This document shows positions 1 through 6,627 of a stretch of DNA of 28,570 bases, piece by piece. The position numbers and the translations under genes were made by a program. Source of the stretch: Alphaproteobacteria bacterium UBA3002 (lineage in GTDB: Bacteria; Pseudomonadota; Alphaproteobacteria; Rickettsiales; UBA3002). Location: assembly GCA_002346425.1 (NCBI GenBank), contig DDZS01000038.1, forward strand, positions 1 through 28,570, given 5' to 3'. The notes under the pieces were generated by a model that ran no database searches, was not told where the DNA came from, and saw only the letters and a list, made by a program, of their open reading frames with translations. The number at the start of each line of letters is the position of its first letter. Position 1 is the first letter of the stretch.

Positions 1-68
1 ATAGGCTGGATGTGGAAGCGCGGTAACGTGTGAAGCTAACCAGTACTAATCACTCCATTGGCTTAATA
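1..68 (+). rRNA. rrl: 23S ribosomal RNA, 3' end (partial)
   Basis: The first bases match the highly conserved 3' terminus of bacterial 23S rRNA: the ATAGGCTGGATGTGGAAG block, then GTGTGAAGCTAACCAGTAC and the terminal ATTGGCTTAAT. Only the last 70 or so bases are present; the rest lies upstream of the window. The exact mature 3' end is estimated from the end of the conserved ATTGGCTT block. It is transcribed towards the 5S gene, as in a normal rrn operon. Confidence 0.95.
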
Positions 69-95
69 AATTTCGTGATAACTTGAACTTACATT

Positions 96-235
96 CTGCG
101 TAGTACTAAGTATAGTACGCAGCAGAGTGGTTGAGGATTAAGCACCCAACACTTAAAAACACTCTTAATGCCAGGTTGCTTTCGTTGCAGGACGAAAGCC
201 AGATTCTGATTCCAATCCTCCTTCACGAAGGATTG
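96..235 (+). other. 23S-5S spacer with three hairpins
   Basis: The spacer between 23S and 5S carries three inverted repeats. Bases 96-102 (CTGCGTA) pair with 116-122. Bases 178-185 (GCTTTCGT) pair with 192-199. Bases 213-219 (CAATCCT) pair with 229-235. I see no tRNA in it. Such stems in rRNA spacers are usually processing sites for RNase III-type enzymes; that role is inferred from position. Confidence 0.55.
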
Positions 236-258
236 TCATAAAACAAGCCGGTTTATAC

Positions 259-377
259 GGCTTGGTGATTATAGCGACAGTGGTACCACACGTTCCCATC
301 CCGAACACGACCGTGAAACCTGTTTGCGCCGATGGTACTACGTCTTAAGGCGTGGGAGAGTAGGTCGTTGCCAAGCC
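259..377 (+). rRNA. rrf: 5S ribosomal RNA
   Basis: About 119 bases with the 5S signature: a GTTCCCATCCCGAACACG core near 292-309 and GATGGTACT followed by GTGGGAGAGTAGGTCG near 331-366. The ends pair with each other (GGCTTGG at 259-265 with CCAAGCC at 371-377), forming helix I and fixing the boundaries to within a few bases. It lies in the usual position downstream of 23S. No initiator tRNA-fMet follows, although many alphaproteobacterial rrn operons have one there. Confidence 0.95.
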
Positions 378-397
378 TTATAAGCCGGCTTTTTTTA
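373..397 (+). terminator. rRNA operon terminator
   Basis: AAGCC at 373-377 can pair with GGCTT at 387-391, directly followed by a run of seven T. AAGCCGGCTT at 382-391 is also self-complementary. This is a plausible intrinsic terminator for the rrn transcript, although its left arm is shared with helix I of 5S. Confidence 0.5.
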
Positions 398-433
398 TTT
401 GTAGATTTTATTTCTTTCGCTTCGCTCAAGAAT

Positions 434-535
434 GTTGGCCCCGCGATCACGCCTGCTGGCGCTCACATGGGCCAGACGCTACCACGCGCTGTGGGCACGG
501 TCGGTCTGCCGACCTCTCCTCCATTATTCATAATG
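434..535. other. Palindrome-rich non-coding segment after 5S
   Basis: The roughly 250-base gap between 5S and the next gene has no convincing reading frame, but it is dense in inverted repeats. TGGCCC at 436-441 pairs with GGGCCA at 469-474 and encloses CGCC/GGCG at 450-461. CCAC at 482-485 pairs with GTGG at 491-494. GGTCGG at 499-504 pairs with CCGACC at 509-514. CATTA/TAATG flank TTCA at 522-535. It could be a structured RNA, a decayed repeat or spacer; I recognise no known RNA family. Confidence 0.35.
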
Positions 536-630
536 TTTACTCAGAAAGCCACAATCAGGCGCTCAGTGCCCTTCAATCTATGACAGCGTTGTCAACTTAG
601 CCTGTATTTTTGTGGGTACAGAAGAAACCG

Positions 631-948
631 TTACTTACCGTGCTCCAGAGTTGAGGCTTTGATACGCTCAATATACTCCTGATGTGTGATCTCCGAAGGG
701 CTGGGTACCATGGAAAGATATGCGCTGATAACGCCAGTGCCAGCAATTGCAGAGACCACTAGCTTGTAGTTTGTCACGCCCAAGAAATGATTTTTAAAAA
801 CACCGTCTGTGGCTACTGGTGCACGGAATAGGTTGCCTTCTGGTGTGTGGAGGGTTGCCGCAAATCCTGTGGCAGTTCCTAAGGCTCCTGCGGTATAGGC
901 GCGATCATTATCAGTCGGCGGATTGAATATACGTGAGAGACGGCTCAT
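631..948 (-). CDS. Hypothetical protein, 105 aa
   Basis: I do not recognise this family. The protein is small and starts MSRLSRIFNPPTDNDR. It has a Gly/Ala/Thr-rich stretch near residues 20-35 and one moderately hydrophobic stretch near residues 60-80 (KLVVSAIAGTGVISAYLSMV), which might be a weak membrane segment. The C-terminus is charged (HQEYIERIKASTLEHGK). There is no good ribosome binding site. Instead, TATTCT on the minus strand (plus positions 956-961) lies 7 bases before the ATG, so the message may be leaderless. It sits downstream of the bactofilin gene but is separated from it by a strong terminator, so it is probably transcribed on its own. The coding call rests on the intact frame and plausible promoter. 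Confidence 0.55.
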   Translation of the reverse strand: MSRLSRIFNPPTDNDRAYTAGALGTATGFAATLHTPEGNLFRAPVATDGVFKNHFLGVTNYKLVVSAIAGTGVISAYLSMVPSPSEITHQEYIERIKASTLEHGK

Positions 949-955
949 GAATTAC

Positions 956-990
956 AGAATACAGGAAAAACTGTTTAGAGAATGTGACAA
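956..990 (-). promoter_or_regulatory. Possible promoter of the 105-aa gene
   Basis: On the minus strand, TTGTCA (985-990) is followed 23 bases later by TATTCT (956-961), which ends 7 bases before the ATG. The 23-base spacing is too long for a standard promoter. The same TGTCACA...AACAG...TATnCTGT layout precedes the gene at 19017. Confidence 0.25.
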
Positions 991-995
991 ATAGA

Positions 996-1031
996 TGAAA
1001 AAAAACGGCGGCCACCTGGGTGACCGCCGTT
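996..1031 (-). terminator. Rho-independent terminator of the bactofilin gene
   Basis: AACGGCGG at 1004-1011 pairs with CCGCCGTT at 1024-1031. The pairing extends inward past one mismatch to a small CTGG loop. Read on the minus strand, the stem is followed by eight T (plus-strand A run, 998-1005). It lies about 30 bases past the bactofilin stop codon. Confidence 0.85.
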
Positions 1032-1060
1032 CTTCGTTACTAACAAACAGACGCGTAGGG

Positions 1061-1687
1061 TTACGCTGCTTTTTTTGCCGGTTTGCTGCTGTCGGCTTTC
1101 ATTTCTTCGACGGTTTTGATCGCGCCGGAGAGTTGGCCGCCGCGTTCGATTTCGATTTCGCCGTAAGACACGTTGCCAGAGACTTTACCGCTAGAGTAAA
1201 TGATCAGGCGGCCGTTGACGATCAGGTCGCCTTCGAATGAGCCGCTGATTTCTGCGTCTTCGATTTCGGCAGAGCCTTTGAATGACCCGGTTTGCGCGAT
1301 TTCTACGGTGTGCACTTCTTTCAGTTCCGCATCTACTGAACCTTCGATCACTAAGCGATCACAGGTAGAGATTTCGCCTTTCATGTGAATGTCGTGGCCA
1401 ACAGTCAGCACGCGCTTGCTGGCTTTCGGATTAGCAGACGTCGAAGACGTGGTTGCTGGGGTGCCAGATGTTGCTGATGGGCGTGCAACGGGCGCTGCAG
1501 GCTGTTGACGGAACGTCGCTGCCGGTACCGGGCGTGGTGCCGGTTGCGGAGTTACGGTTTCCTGAACGGGTTTAGCCGCCGTGGCAGACGGGGCGCTGGT
1601 ATTTTCTGAATTCTCGGTTGAGTTCTCATTGCTGCCGGTATCGAGCATATCGGTCATGCCTTCCTCTTCTTCTTTGCGACGAAACAT
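1061..1687 (-). CDS. Bactofilin family cytoskeletal protein
   Basis: Bactofilins are polymer-forming cytoskeletal proteins that scaffold peptidoglycan enzymes, stalks or polarity complexes at the inner face of the membrane. The protein has 208 residues. A charged start (MFRRKEEEEG) is followed by a low-complexity Pro/Ala/Thr/Ser region to about residue 90. The bactofilin beta-helix (DUF583) spans about 93-190, with the typical pattern GxxIxMKGEIST, VIEGSVDAEL, GSFEGDL and SGKVSGNVSYGEIEI. The tail is Lys/Ala-rich. The frame is open 6 codons further upstream, but the start at 1687 is preceded by AAGGAGAG at ideal distance, so I chose it. A promoter lies about 75 bases upstream and a strong terminator follows. 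It is divergent from thrB, and no peptidoglycan hydrolase partner is directly adjacent. Confidence 0.9.
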   Translation of the reverse strand: MFRRKEEEEGMTDMLDTGSNENSTENSENTSAPSATAAKPVQETVTPQPAPRPVPAATFRQQPAAPVARPSATSGTPATTSSTSANPKASKRVLTVGHDIHMKGEISTCDRLVIEGSVDAELKEVHTVEIAQTGSFKGSAEIEDAEISGSFEGDLIVNGRLIIYSSGKVSGNVSYGEIEIERGGQLSGAIKTVEEMKADSSKPAKKAA

Positions 1688-1762
1688 AATCTCTCCTTGT
1701 TGCATAGCTTCGGTTCCCTTATTGGCTCACGGACATGTCGATAACTGTGGCCATGAAGCCGC

Positions 1763-1790
1763 ACTATAACAAAGCACAAGGCGCTGACTA
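1763..1790 (-). promoter_or_regulatory. Promoter of the bactofilin gene
   Basis: On the minus strand, TAGTCA (1785-1790), a 16-base spacer and TATAGT (1763-1768). It leaves a leader of roughly 70 bases containing the AAGGAGAG ribosome binding site next to the ATG at 1687. Confidence 0.4.
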
Positions 1791-1857
1791 GTAAAAACTG
1801 CGCCAGCGTTTGATTTTTCTTGTCTGTTGCAAATGCGGGCGACAGCAATTGAAGTCT

Positions 1858-2823
1858 ATGGCGGTCTATACCCATCTGACACATGAAGATATTGCCGAGT
1901 TACTGACGGGCTACGCGGTTGGTGAATTGCGGCTGGCTATCGGGATTGCCGAAGGGGTGGAGAACAGTAATTACCTGCTGGAAACCAGCCAGGGGCGCTA
2001 CATCCTGACGGTGTATGAAAAGCGCGTTCAGGTTGAGGATTTGCCCTTCTTTTTGAAGCTAAAAGAACATCTGGCGGCGCGCGGGATTGCCTGTCCCTTG
2101 CCGATCGCGCGGAACGACGGTGCCTTAGTGGGAACGCTGACAGATCATAAGCCTTATGCGCTGATATCCTTTCTACTGGGGCATGCGGTATCGCGCCCCA
2201 ACCCGACACAGGTAGGCGAGGTAGGGCAGGTTCTGGCGCAGATGCATCTGGCGGCGGCTGACTTCGATATCGCCCGCGAAAATGCGCTAGGGCCACAGGG
2301 GTGGCAGAAATTATATGAGCACATGCATCCCGAGCAATTGGAGCAGATTGAGGCAGGGCTCGCGACGCTGATAGCCGACGAATTAAGCTATCACGCGCAA
2401 TATGCGGATGAGACACTACCCGCGGGCGTGATTCATGCGGATTTGTTTCCGAATAACGTTTTTTTTGATGGCGAGCGTTTAAGCGGCGTGATCGACTTTT
2501 ATTTTGCCTGCAACGATGCCTATGTCTACGAATTGGGTATCTGCCTGAACTGCTGGTGTTTTGAGCTGGATGGCTCTTTCAACGCCACCAAAGCGCGACG
2601 CTTGCTGCAGGGCTATCAAACGCATCGCCCGCTATCTGAGGCGGAGATTGAGGCGTTGCCGCGTATGGCCCGTGGCGCGGCCTTGCGGTTCCTGCTAACG
2701 CGCGCTTATGATTGGATTCACACGCCGGCCGATGCAATGGTCACGCGGCTCGACCCGTTGGAATACGCTCATAAGCTGGGTTTCTTCCAGGCCGTGCGTT
2801 CACCGGGTGAATTGGGGATTTAG
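1858..2823 (+). CDS. thrB: Homoserine kinase (APH-fold type)
   Basis: Phosphorylates homoserine to O-phosphohomoserine in threonine synthesis. This is the aminoglycoside-phosphotransferase-fold version used by many proteobacteria, not the GHMP-kinase version. The protein has 321 residues, a normal family length. It opens with MAVYTHLTHEDIAELL, typical of this family. The catalytic loop HADLFPNN is at residues 193-200, and the metal-binding Asp is in VIDFYFACND (about 211-220). The frame is open 16 codons upstream, but the ATG at 1858 matches the family start; no strong ribosome binding site is visible. It is followed 37 bases later by rnhA. A thrB-rnhA pairing is, to my knowledge, common in Alphaproteobacteria, often with ispH upstream, which is absent here. 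Confidence 0.93.
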   Translation: MAVYTHLTHEDIAELLTGYAVGELRLAIGIAEGVENSNYLLETSQGRYILTVYEKRVQVEDLPFFLKLKEHLAARGIACPLPIARNDGALVGTLTDHKPYALISFLLGHAVSRPNPTQVGEVGQVLAQMHLAAADFDIARENALGPQGWQKLYEHMHPEQLEQIEAGLATLIADELSYHAQYADETLPAGVIHADLFPNNVFFDGERLSGVIDFYFACNDAYVYELGICLNCWCFELDGSFNATKARRLLQGYQTHRPLSEAEIEALPRMARGAALRFLLTRAYDWIHTPADAMVTRLDPLEYAHKLGFFQAVRSPGELGI

Positions 2824-2826
2824 AGG

Positions 2827-2854
2827 TTGGCTCTTGGCGTAGAATAACTACTAT
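2827..2854 (+). promoter_or_regulatory. Promoter of rnhA, apparently leaderless
   Basis: TTGGCT (2827-2832), a 16-base spacer and TACTAT (2849-2854). The -10 box ends 6 bases before the ATG at 2861, so transcription should begin at or next to the A of the start codon. No ribosome binding site precedes rnhA, which fits a leaderless message. Confidence 0.45.
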
Positions 2855-2860
2855 GCGCAT

Positions 2861-3286
2861 ATGACAATCACGATTTACACCGATGGGGCCTGTAGCGGCA
2901 ATCCGGGGCCGGGAGGCTGGGGCGCGCTGATTTTGAAAGATGGGCAGGAAGAAGAGCTGTGCGGCGGCGAACGCGAGACGACTAATAACCGCATGGAATT
3001 GATGGCAGCGATTGAGGCGCTTGAACATGTATCGCCGGGCCTGCCGGTGAAACTCTATACCGATAGCAATTACGTGCGCGGCGGCATTACCGAATGGATT
3101 CATGGCTGGAAGCGCAACGGCTGGAAAACCTCGGCGAAAAAGCCGGTGAAAAACGTCGATTTGTGGCAACGTCTTGATTTAGCGGCGGCGGCACACCAGA
3201 TTGAGTGGCACTGGGTTAAAGGCCATGCCGGGGACCCGGGGAATGAACGGGCCGATGCACTGGCCAGAAAAGGGATACCAGTATGA
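2861..3286 (+). CDS. rnhA: Ribonuclease HI
   Basis: Cleaves the RNA strand of RNA-DNA hybrids, removing R-loops and primer remnants. The protein has 141 residues and is full length. The four catalytic carboxylates are all present: D8 (in YTDGACSGNPG), E46 (NNRMELMAA), D68 (LYTDSNYV) and D132 (NERADALA). The flexible-loop histidine is H122 (VKGHAGDPGNERAD). These correspond to E. coli D10, E48, D70, D134 and H124 with a constant offset of two. The Trp-rich basic handle region (WIHGWKRNGWKTSAKKPVKN) is also present. The stop codon overlaps the start of the next gene by 4 bases (ATGA), so the two are translationally coupled. Confidence 0.97.
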   Translation: MTITIYTDGACSGNPGPGGWGALILKDGQEEELCGGERETTNNRMELMAAIEALEHVSPGLPVKLYTDSNYVRGGITEWIHGWKRNGWKTSAKKPVKNVDLWQRLDLAAAAHQIEWHWVKGHAGDPGNERADALARKGIPV

Positions 3287-3582
3287 AATTCGCTGCTGTT
3301 GTAAGCATGGCTGCGTTGCTAGGCGCGGCGCCCACCTGGGCGCTGAACATCACCAATATGGATGATCAGGACCAAACGGTGATTATTGAAGGCTCGGGGA
3401 ACGCCAAACGCACCATCATGATTCCAGAAAATGAGACATTTCAAACGGTGCAGCATACCGGCCGCGTTTGGACGCAAGACAAGCCGGATCGCAAAGTGCG
3501 TTTCCGGCAATATGATCGCATGGTGATCTGGCCGAGTGGCTCGATTCAAATTCAGAAGCAGCGGGAATTAGGCGGGCATTAA
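3283..3582 (+). CDS. Small secreted hypothetical protein, 99 aa
   Basis: I do not recognise the family. Residues 1 to about 20 form a clear Sec signal peptide (MKFAAVVSMAALLGAAPTWA), so the mature product is a periplasmic protein of about 79 residues. The rest alternates short polar and hydrophobic stretches (QTVIIEGSGN, RTIMIPENETF, KVRFRQYDRMVIW) that suggest a small beta-rich domain. It has no cysteines. It overlaps the rnhA stop by 4 bases and so depends on rnhA translation. No function can be read from the sequence. Confidence 0.75.
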   Translation: MKFAAVVSMAALLGAAPTWALNITNMDDQDQTVIIEGSGNAKRTIMIPENETFQTVQHTGRVWTQDKPDRKVRFRQYDRMVIWPSGSIQIQKQRELGGH

Positions 3583-3605
3583 TCGCGAAGCCTTCAAAGG
3601 CCTAG

Positions 3606-4232
3606 TTACGCGTGCCCAACCATCGGGGAAAAGAAATTCATGTCGATGCCTAATGACTGGCTCGCCATGCCCCATTTCATTTCGTCGTCGATGTTGAAAA
3701 TCAGCTCACGCGTAGCAGGGACGGTGATCCAGCTGTTTTCTTCCAGCTCTTTTTCTAATTGGCCAGCGGACCAACCGGCGTAACCGACGCAAAGCAGGGT
3801 TTTCTCCGGTCCGACGCCAGCCGCCATATGTTTCAGAATCGTACTATTGGCGGAGACGGAAATCGAATTGCCGGTGAAGAGCGGTTCGCCGCCGCGGTAA
3901 TCATTGGTGTGCAGCACAAAGCCGCGGTTACGATCGACCGGGCCCCCGAAATAGACCGAGACCTCTTCGTCAGTATCTTGCAATACGGGAGCGTCCTCAT
4001 CATCCAGCAACGCAGAATAATTCACCACTTCCATAGGCTGATTGATGATCACGCCCATGGCACCTTCTTCGCTATGCGCAAACAGGTAAATCACCGCGCG
4101 CTGAAAACAGGAGCCGGTAATGCTGGGCGTTGAAATCAGCAATTGATCCTGCAGAAACCCATCGCTTTGATGGATACCACTGCCAGTGGGGGATTGCTGA
4201 TCGAAAACAGGTTTGCGTTTAAAAAATAACAT
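3606..4232 (-). CDS. YqgE/AlgH family protein (DUF179)
   Basis: The AlgH/YqgE family is widespread in proteobacteria but its biochemical function is not established; AlgH was named for an effect on alginate synthesis in Pseudomonas. The protein has 208 residues. The family pattern is clear: FLQDQLLISTPSITGSCFQR, then VIYLFAHSEEGAMGVIINQP, then VYFGGPVDRNRGFVLH, and near the end LLCVGYAGWSAGQLEKELEE. The frame is open 61 codons upstream into the ygfZ coding region, but the homologous part begins at MLFFKRKPVF, so I start it at 4232. It is the last gene of the usg-GT-ygfZ-algH run, 82 bases after ygfZ. It converges with the plus-strand secreted-protein gene, with 23 bases between the stops. Confidence 0.9.
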   Translation of the reverse strand: MLFFKRKPVFDQQSPTGSGIHQSDGFLQDQLLISTPSITGSCFQRAVIYLFAHSEEGAMGVIINQPMEVVNYSALLDDEDAPVLQDTDEEVSVYFGGPVDRNRGFVLHTNDYRGGEPLFTGNSISVSANSTILKHMAAGVGPEKTLLCVGYAGWSAGQLEKELEENSWITVPATRELIFNIDDEMKWGMASQSLGIDMNFFSPMVGHA

Positions 4233-4314
4233 GATGGTCTCACTCGTATTAAGCGTTGTAACATAGCAGAAAGGGGCTGTCCACGCTAGGACAAACTTAG
4301 TGGAAAAGCCTGCG

Positions 4315-5148
4315 TCAGGAAGGCGCAGTCTGGCGGTAGCGCTGCCATTTCTCGGCCAAAGGTTCCGGCAATTGCAGCTGTATTTCGCTTTCCCCGGCGT
4401 AGCAGGTGGTGCCACTCTCCAGTGCAGCTAAGGTTTCTTCTAAGCGTAACATTGCCAGCCCATGCTCGCCGCTATGGCCGCGCATCTCGCCTAATGTCCG
4501 TCCGCCTGCGGTAATTGGAGTGCCGGAAGGAGGGAGCGGGTTGCCGGTAACCTGATACAAGCATTTGCGCATGATATGGCGATAATGCATGCGGGCGGTA
4601 ACTTCTTGCCCGACATAACAGCCTTTATCGAAGGAAACGCCGTTGTAGGCATCGGCACCGAAATCGAGCGCGACATCTTTGTCGTCGGCATCATAGGCCG
4701 CATCCGGTACGCCATGGAGATATCGCCAGGCATGATAATCTTCCAAAGCGGCATTCGCATCCGGCGCGCCTTGCATTATAAACCGATCGCCCATCGCCGC
4801 GTGGCGGGCATCGCTGCATCCGGCGCTATCCTCGCCCCAGCTGGCGATGACGGTGTAGTCTGATGCCGCATCCACCTGCACATCGCTGCGGAGAATATAC
4901 ATGCGTAATTTCTGCTGAAACATCGCGACGTAGGGGGTAGCGATGTCGACAAACCGATCTTCGCCGTGAAGATGCACGAAAAAGTCGCACAGGATTTTTC
5001 CTTGCGGCGATAGCAGCAAGCTATACATGCAGGACTGGCGTTTTAACTGCTCAATATTTTGCGTGATAATGCCTTGTAACAGGCTATCGCAATCGCGCCC
5101 GCTGAGGCGGAGGACGCTACGATCGGTCAGAATGCAAGTATGAGCCAT
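4315..5148 (-). CDS. ygfZ: YgfZ/GcvT-domain folate-binding protein
   Basis: Tetrahydrofolate-binding protein of the YgfZ/IBA57 family, which helps assemble or repair iron-sulfur clusters in enzymes such as MiaB. The protein has 277 residues, a normal length for the alphaproteobacterial form. The family motif KGCYVGQE is at residues 175-182 with the functional Cys at 177, followed by the usual TARMHYR. The N-terminus runs ILTDRSVLRLSGRD then LLQGIITQNI, matching the GcvT-like fold. The frame extends 40 codons upstream into the glycosyltransferase gene, but the ATG at 5148 fits the family start and lies 4 bases after the upstream stop, implying translational coupling. Confidence 0.92.
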   Translation of the reverse strand: MAHTCILTDRSVLRLSGRDCDSLLQGIITQNIEQLKRQSCMYSLLLSPQGKILCDFFVHLHGEDRFVDIATPYVAMFQQKLRMYILRSDVQVDAASDYTVIASWGEDSAGCSDARHAAMGDRFIMQGAPDANAALEDYHAWRYLHGVPDAAYDADDKDVALDFGADAYNGVSFDKGCYVGQEVTARMHYRHIMRKCLYQVTGNPLPPSGTPITAGGRTLGEMRGHSGEHGLAMLRLEETLAALESGTTCYAGESEIQLQLPEPLAEKWQRYRQTAPS

Positions 5149-5152
5149 GCCT

Positions 5153-6208
5153 TTAATATAGCAATTTCTGCTCGCGTTCCAATAGGGGCAGCAGGCGAGT
5201 AATCGTCCGATCCAGCAGTGCGCCGACCACTTCGGGCGAATAATGCGCTTCAATTTTGTGGCGTGCACGTTCTGCCAACGAGTAAGCGAGAGCCGGATTA
5301 TCCAGCACTTCGCGCATGGCGGCCGCTAACTGATGCGGCTTCGCAATTTCAACCATTAGTCCATCTTCTCCGGCACGCACAATTTCGCACGGACCTTCAC
5401 TTTCGGTGGAGATGCACGGTAGCCGATGTGCCATGGCTTCGAGGAGCACGATGCCAAAGGGCTCATGATACGAGGGCAGAATGAACAGATCGAGGCTGTT
5501 TAAAAACGCGCTCGTATCTTCGACCCAACCGGTGAATTCTAAACAATCCCCTAATTCCAACTCGGCAGCAAGTTTACGCAATGCCACCTCTTCTTCACCG
5601 CTACCGCCTAGTTTCGCGCGAAATGCGATCCCCTGATCTTTTAAATTTTTTAGCGCATGCAAATAGGTATCGAAGCCTTTTTTAGCGACGAATCGTCCAA
5701 GGGTCCCAATTACTGGTGGGGAATTGGCTGCGCGGTCAGATAGAGGGGGCAAGTCGACCATATTGGGGATCGTAGCTAAACGCTCGCGGGGGACATTCAG
5801 GTGGACCATTTCTTCGGTCAGATCGCGACTGACCGCAAATACCGCATCGCATTTGGGAAAACGTTTTTTAATTTTGTAATTATGCGCCACGCCGATCACG
5901 GGAAAGCGCGTGCGCGACGCGCGAAGCGCCAGGCCAATCGCCCGATTGCCATGACAAAGGGTCAGATCGGGTCGATCCTCGCGATGGAAACGTAGTAACG
6001 CTTGCGTGGCTAACGGATCCCATTCGCCAATCGGCGAGAGACGGCGCGTATGAAAACCATGATTCTGAAAGGCTTCACGGGTGGCCGCGTTTTTATGCAG
6101 TAGTGTAGTGACGCTATGTCCCGACTGCGTGAGCATGCGGTGATAGTCGAAGGCGGCTTGTTCCAAACCGCCGCGCCCCGCACCGAACATCAGATTATGA
6201 ATACGCAT
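5153..6208 (-). CDS. Glycosyltransferase family 4 (GT-B fold)
   Basis: Transfers a sugar from a nucleotide donor, probably during lipopolysaccharide or other envelope glycan synthesis at the cytoplasmic membrane. The exact acceptor is unknown. The protein has 351 residues. The N-terminal domain has the acceptor-side glycine loop (FGAGRGGLEQAA). The C-terminal donor domain runs VIGTLGRFVAKKGFDTYLHA, then LGGSGEEE, then the E-x7-E motif HEPFGIVLLEAMA (E249 and E257). I start at the ATG at 6208; a TTG five codons upstream is less likely. No clear ribosome binding site is seen. It lies 41 bases after usg and 4 bases before ygfZ. Single-gene context gives no pathway. Confidence 0.88.
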   Translation of the reverse strand: MRIHNLMFGAGRGGLEQAAFDYHRMLTQSGHSVTTLLHKNAATREAFQNHGFHTRRLSPIGEWDPLATQALLRFHREDRPDLTLCHGNRAIGLALRASRTRFPVIGVAHNYKIKKRFPKCDAVFAVSRDLTEEMVHLNVPRERLATIPNMVDLPPLSDRAANSPPVIGTLGRFVAKKGFDTYLHALKNLKDQGIAFRAKLGGSGEEEVALRKLAAELELGDCLEFTGWVEDTSAFLNSLDLFILPSYHEPFGIVLLEAMAHRLPCISTESEGPCEIVRAGEDGLMVEIAKPHQLAAAMREVLDNPALAYSLAERARHKIEAHYSPEVVGALLDRTITRLLPLLEREQKLLY

Positions 6209-6249
6209 GCTTTGTTGTAGCAAGCGCGAGAAGGCTTGTCACTGCTGGC

Positions 6250-6522
6250 TTAATGAATCCGCCAATCGCCGCGCTGGAACTGACAGCTTTGCGGGGTAAT
6301 AAGTGTCATGGAATCCACGCGGACCGAGTGAAGCTTGCCGTCTAACGAGCTTTCCCAAAAGCCGAGAAATTTGTGCAATTGCGGATAGCGCGGGGCAATG
6401 TCCAATTCCTGCCAGATATAGGTTTGCAGTAATTTGGGATGATCGGGCAGATGATACAGGATCTCTGCCAAGGTCATCCGATAATCGCGCAGCATCAGGC
6501 TGAAGTCGTCGCCAGTCGCCAC
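6250..6522 (-). CDS. usg: Usg family protein
   Basis: Matches the Usg family, first noted as the open reading frame upstream of trpF in Caulobacter and largely restricted to Alphaproteobacteria; its function is unknown. The protein has 90 residues, the usual size. Characteristic stretches are MTLAEILYHLPDHPKLLQTY, IWQELDIAPRYPQL, then FLGFWESSLDGKLHSVRV and a terminal DWRIH. The start codon is GTG, supported by a strong GGGAGGG ribosome binding site 4 bases upstream on the minus strand. A promoter lies just above it. It appears to be the first gene of a four-gene operon with the glycosyltransferase, ygfZ and algH, and is not beside trp genes here. Confidence 0.88.
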   Translation of the reverse strand: MATGDDFSLMLRDYRMTLAEILYHLPDHPKLLQTYIWQELDIAPRYPQLHKFLGFWESSLDGKLHSVRVDSMTLITPQSCQFQRGDWRIH

Positions 6523-6557
6523 AAGTCCCTCCCTATTTATTTACTTCTATTACTTGT

Positions 6558-6586
6558 AGAATAGCATAAATTTTGCGTTTCGTCAG
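6558..6586 (-). promoter_or_regulatory. Promoter of usg operon
   Basis: On the minus strand, CTGACG (6581-6586), a 17-base spacer and TATTCT (6558-6563) preceded by TGC, giving an extended -10. It leaves a leader of about 30 bases that contains the GGGAGGG ribosome binding site. Confidence 0.45.
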
Positions 6587-6627
6587 GTATTTTGTCTCTT
6601 GGCTTAAATCGAAAAAGAAGTTGCGGG

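Noticed and set aside
253..450. 65-aa minus-strand frame over 5S
   Set aside because: It is antisense to the 5S gene and so an artefact of its sequence.
332..583. 83-aa plus-strand reading frame starting inside 5S rRNA
   Set aside because: It begins within the 5S gene and crosses its terminator; there is no ribosome binding site and the protein is low in recognisable features.
1937..2416. 159-aa minus-strand frame inside thrB
   Set aside because: Full overlap with a clear homoserine kinase; the translation is Arg/Pro/Ala-rich and typical of an antisense shadow.
2741..3169. 142-aa minus-strand frame over rnhA
   Set aside because: Antisense to RNase HI, whose catalytic residues are all intact in the other frame.
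4233..4415. 61-codon N-terminal extension of the AlgH protein
   Set aside because: It runs into ygfZ and shows no homology; the family begins at the ATG at 4232.
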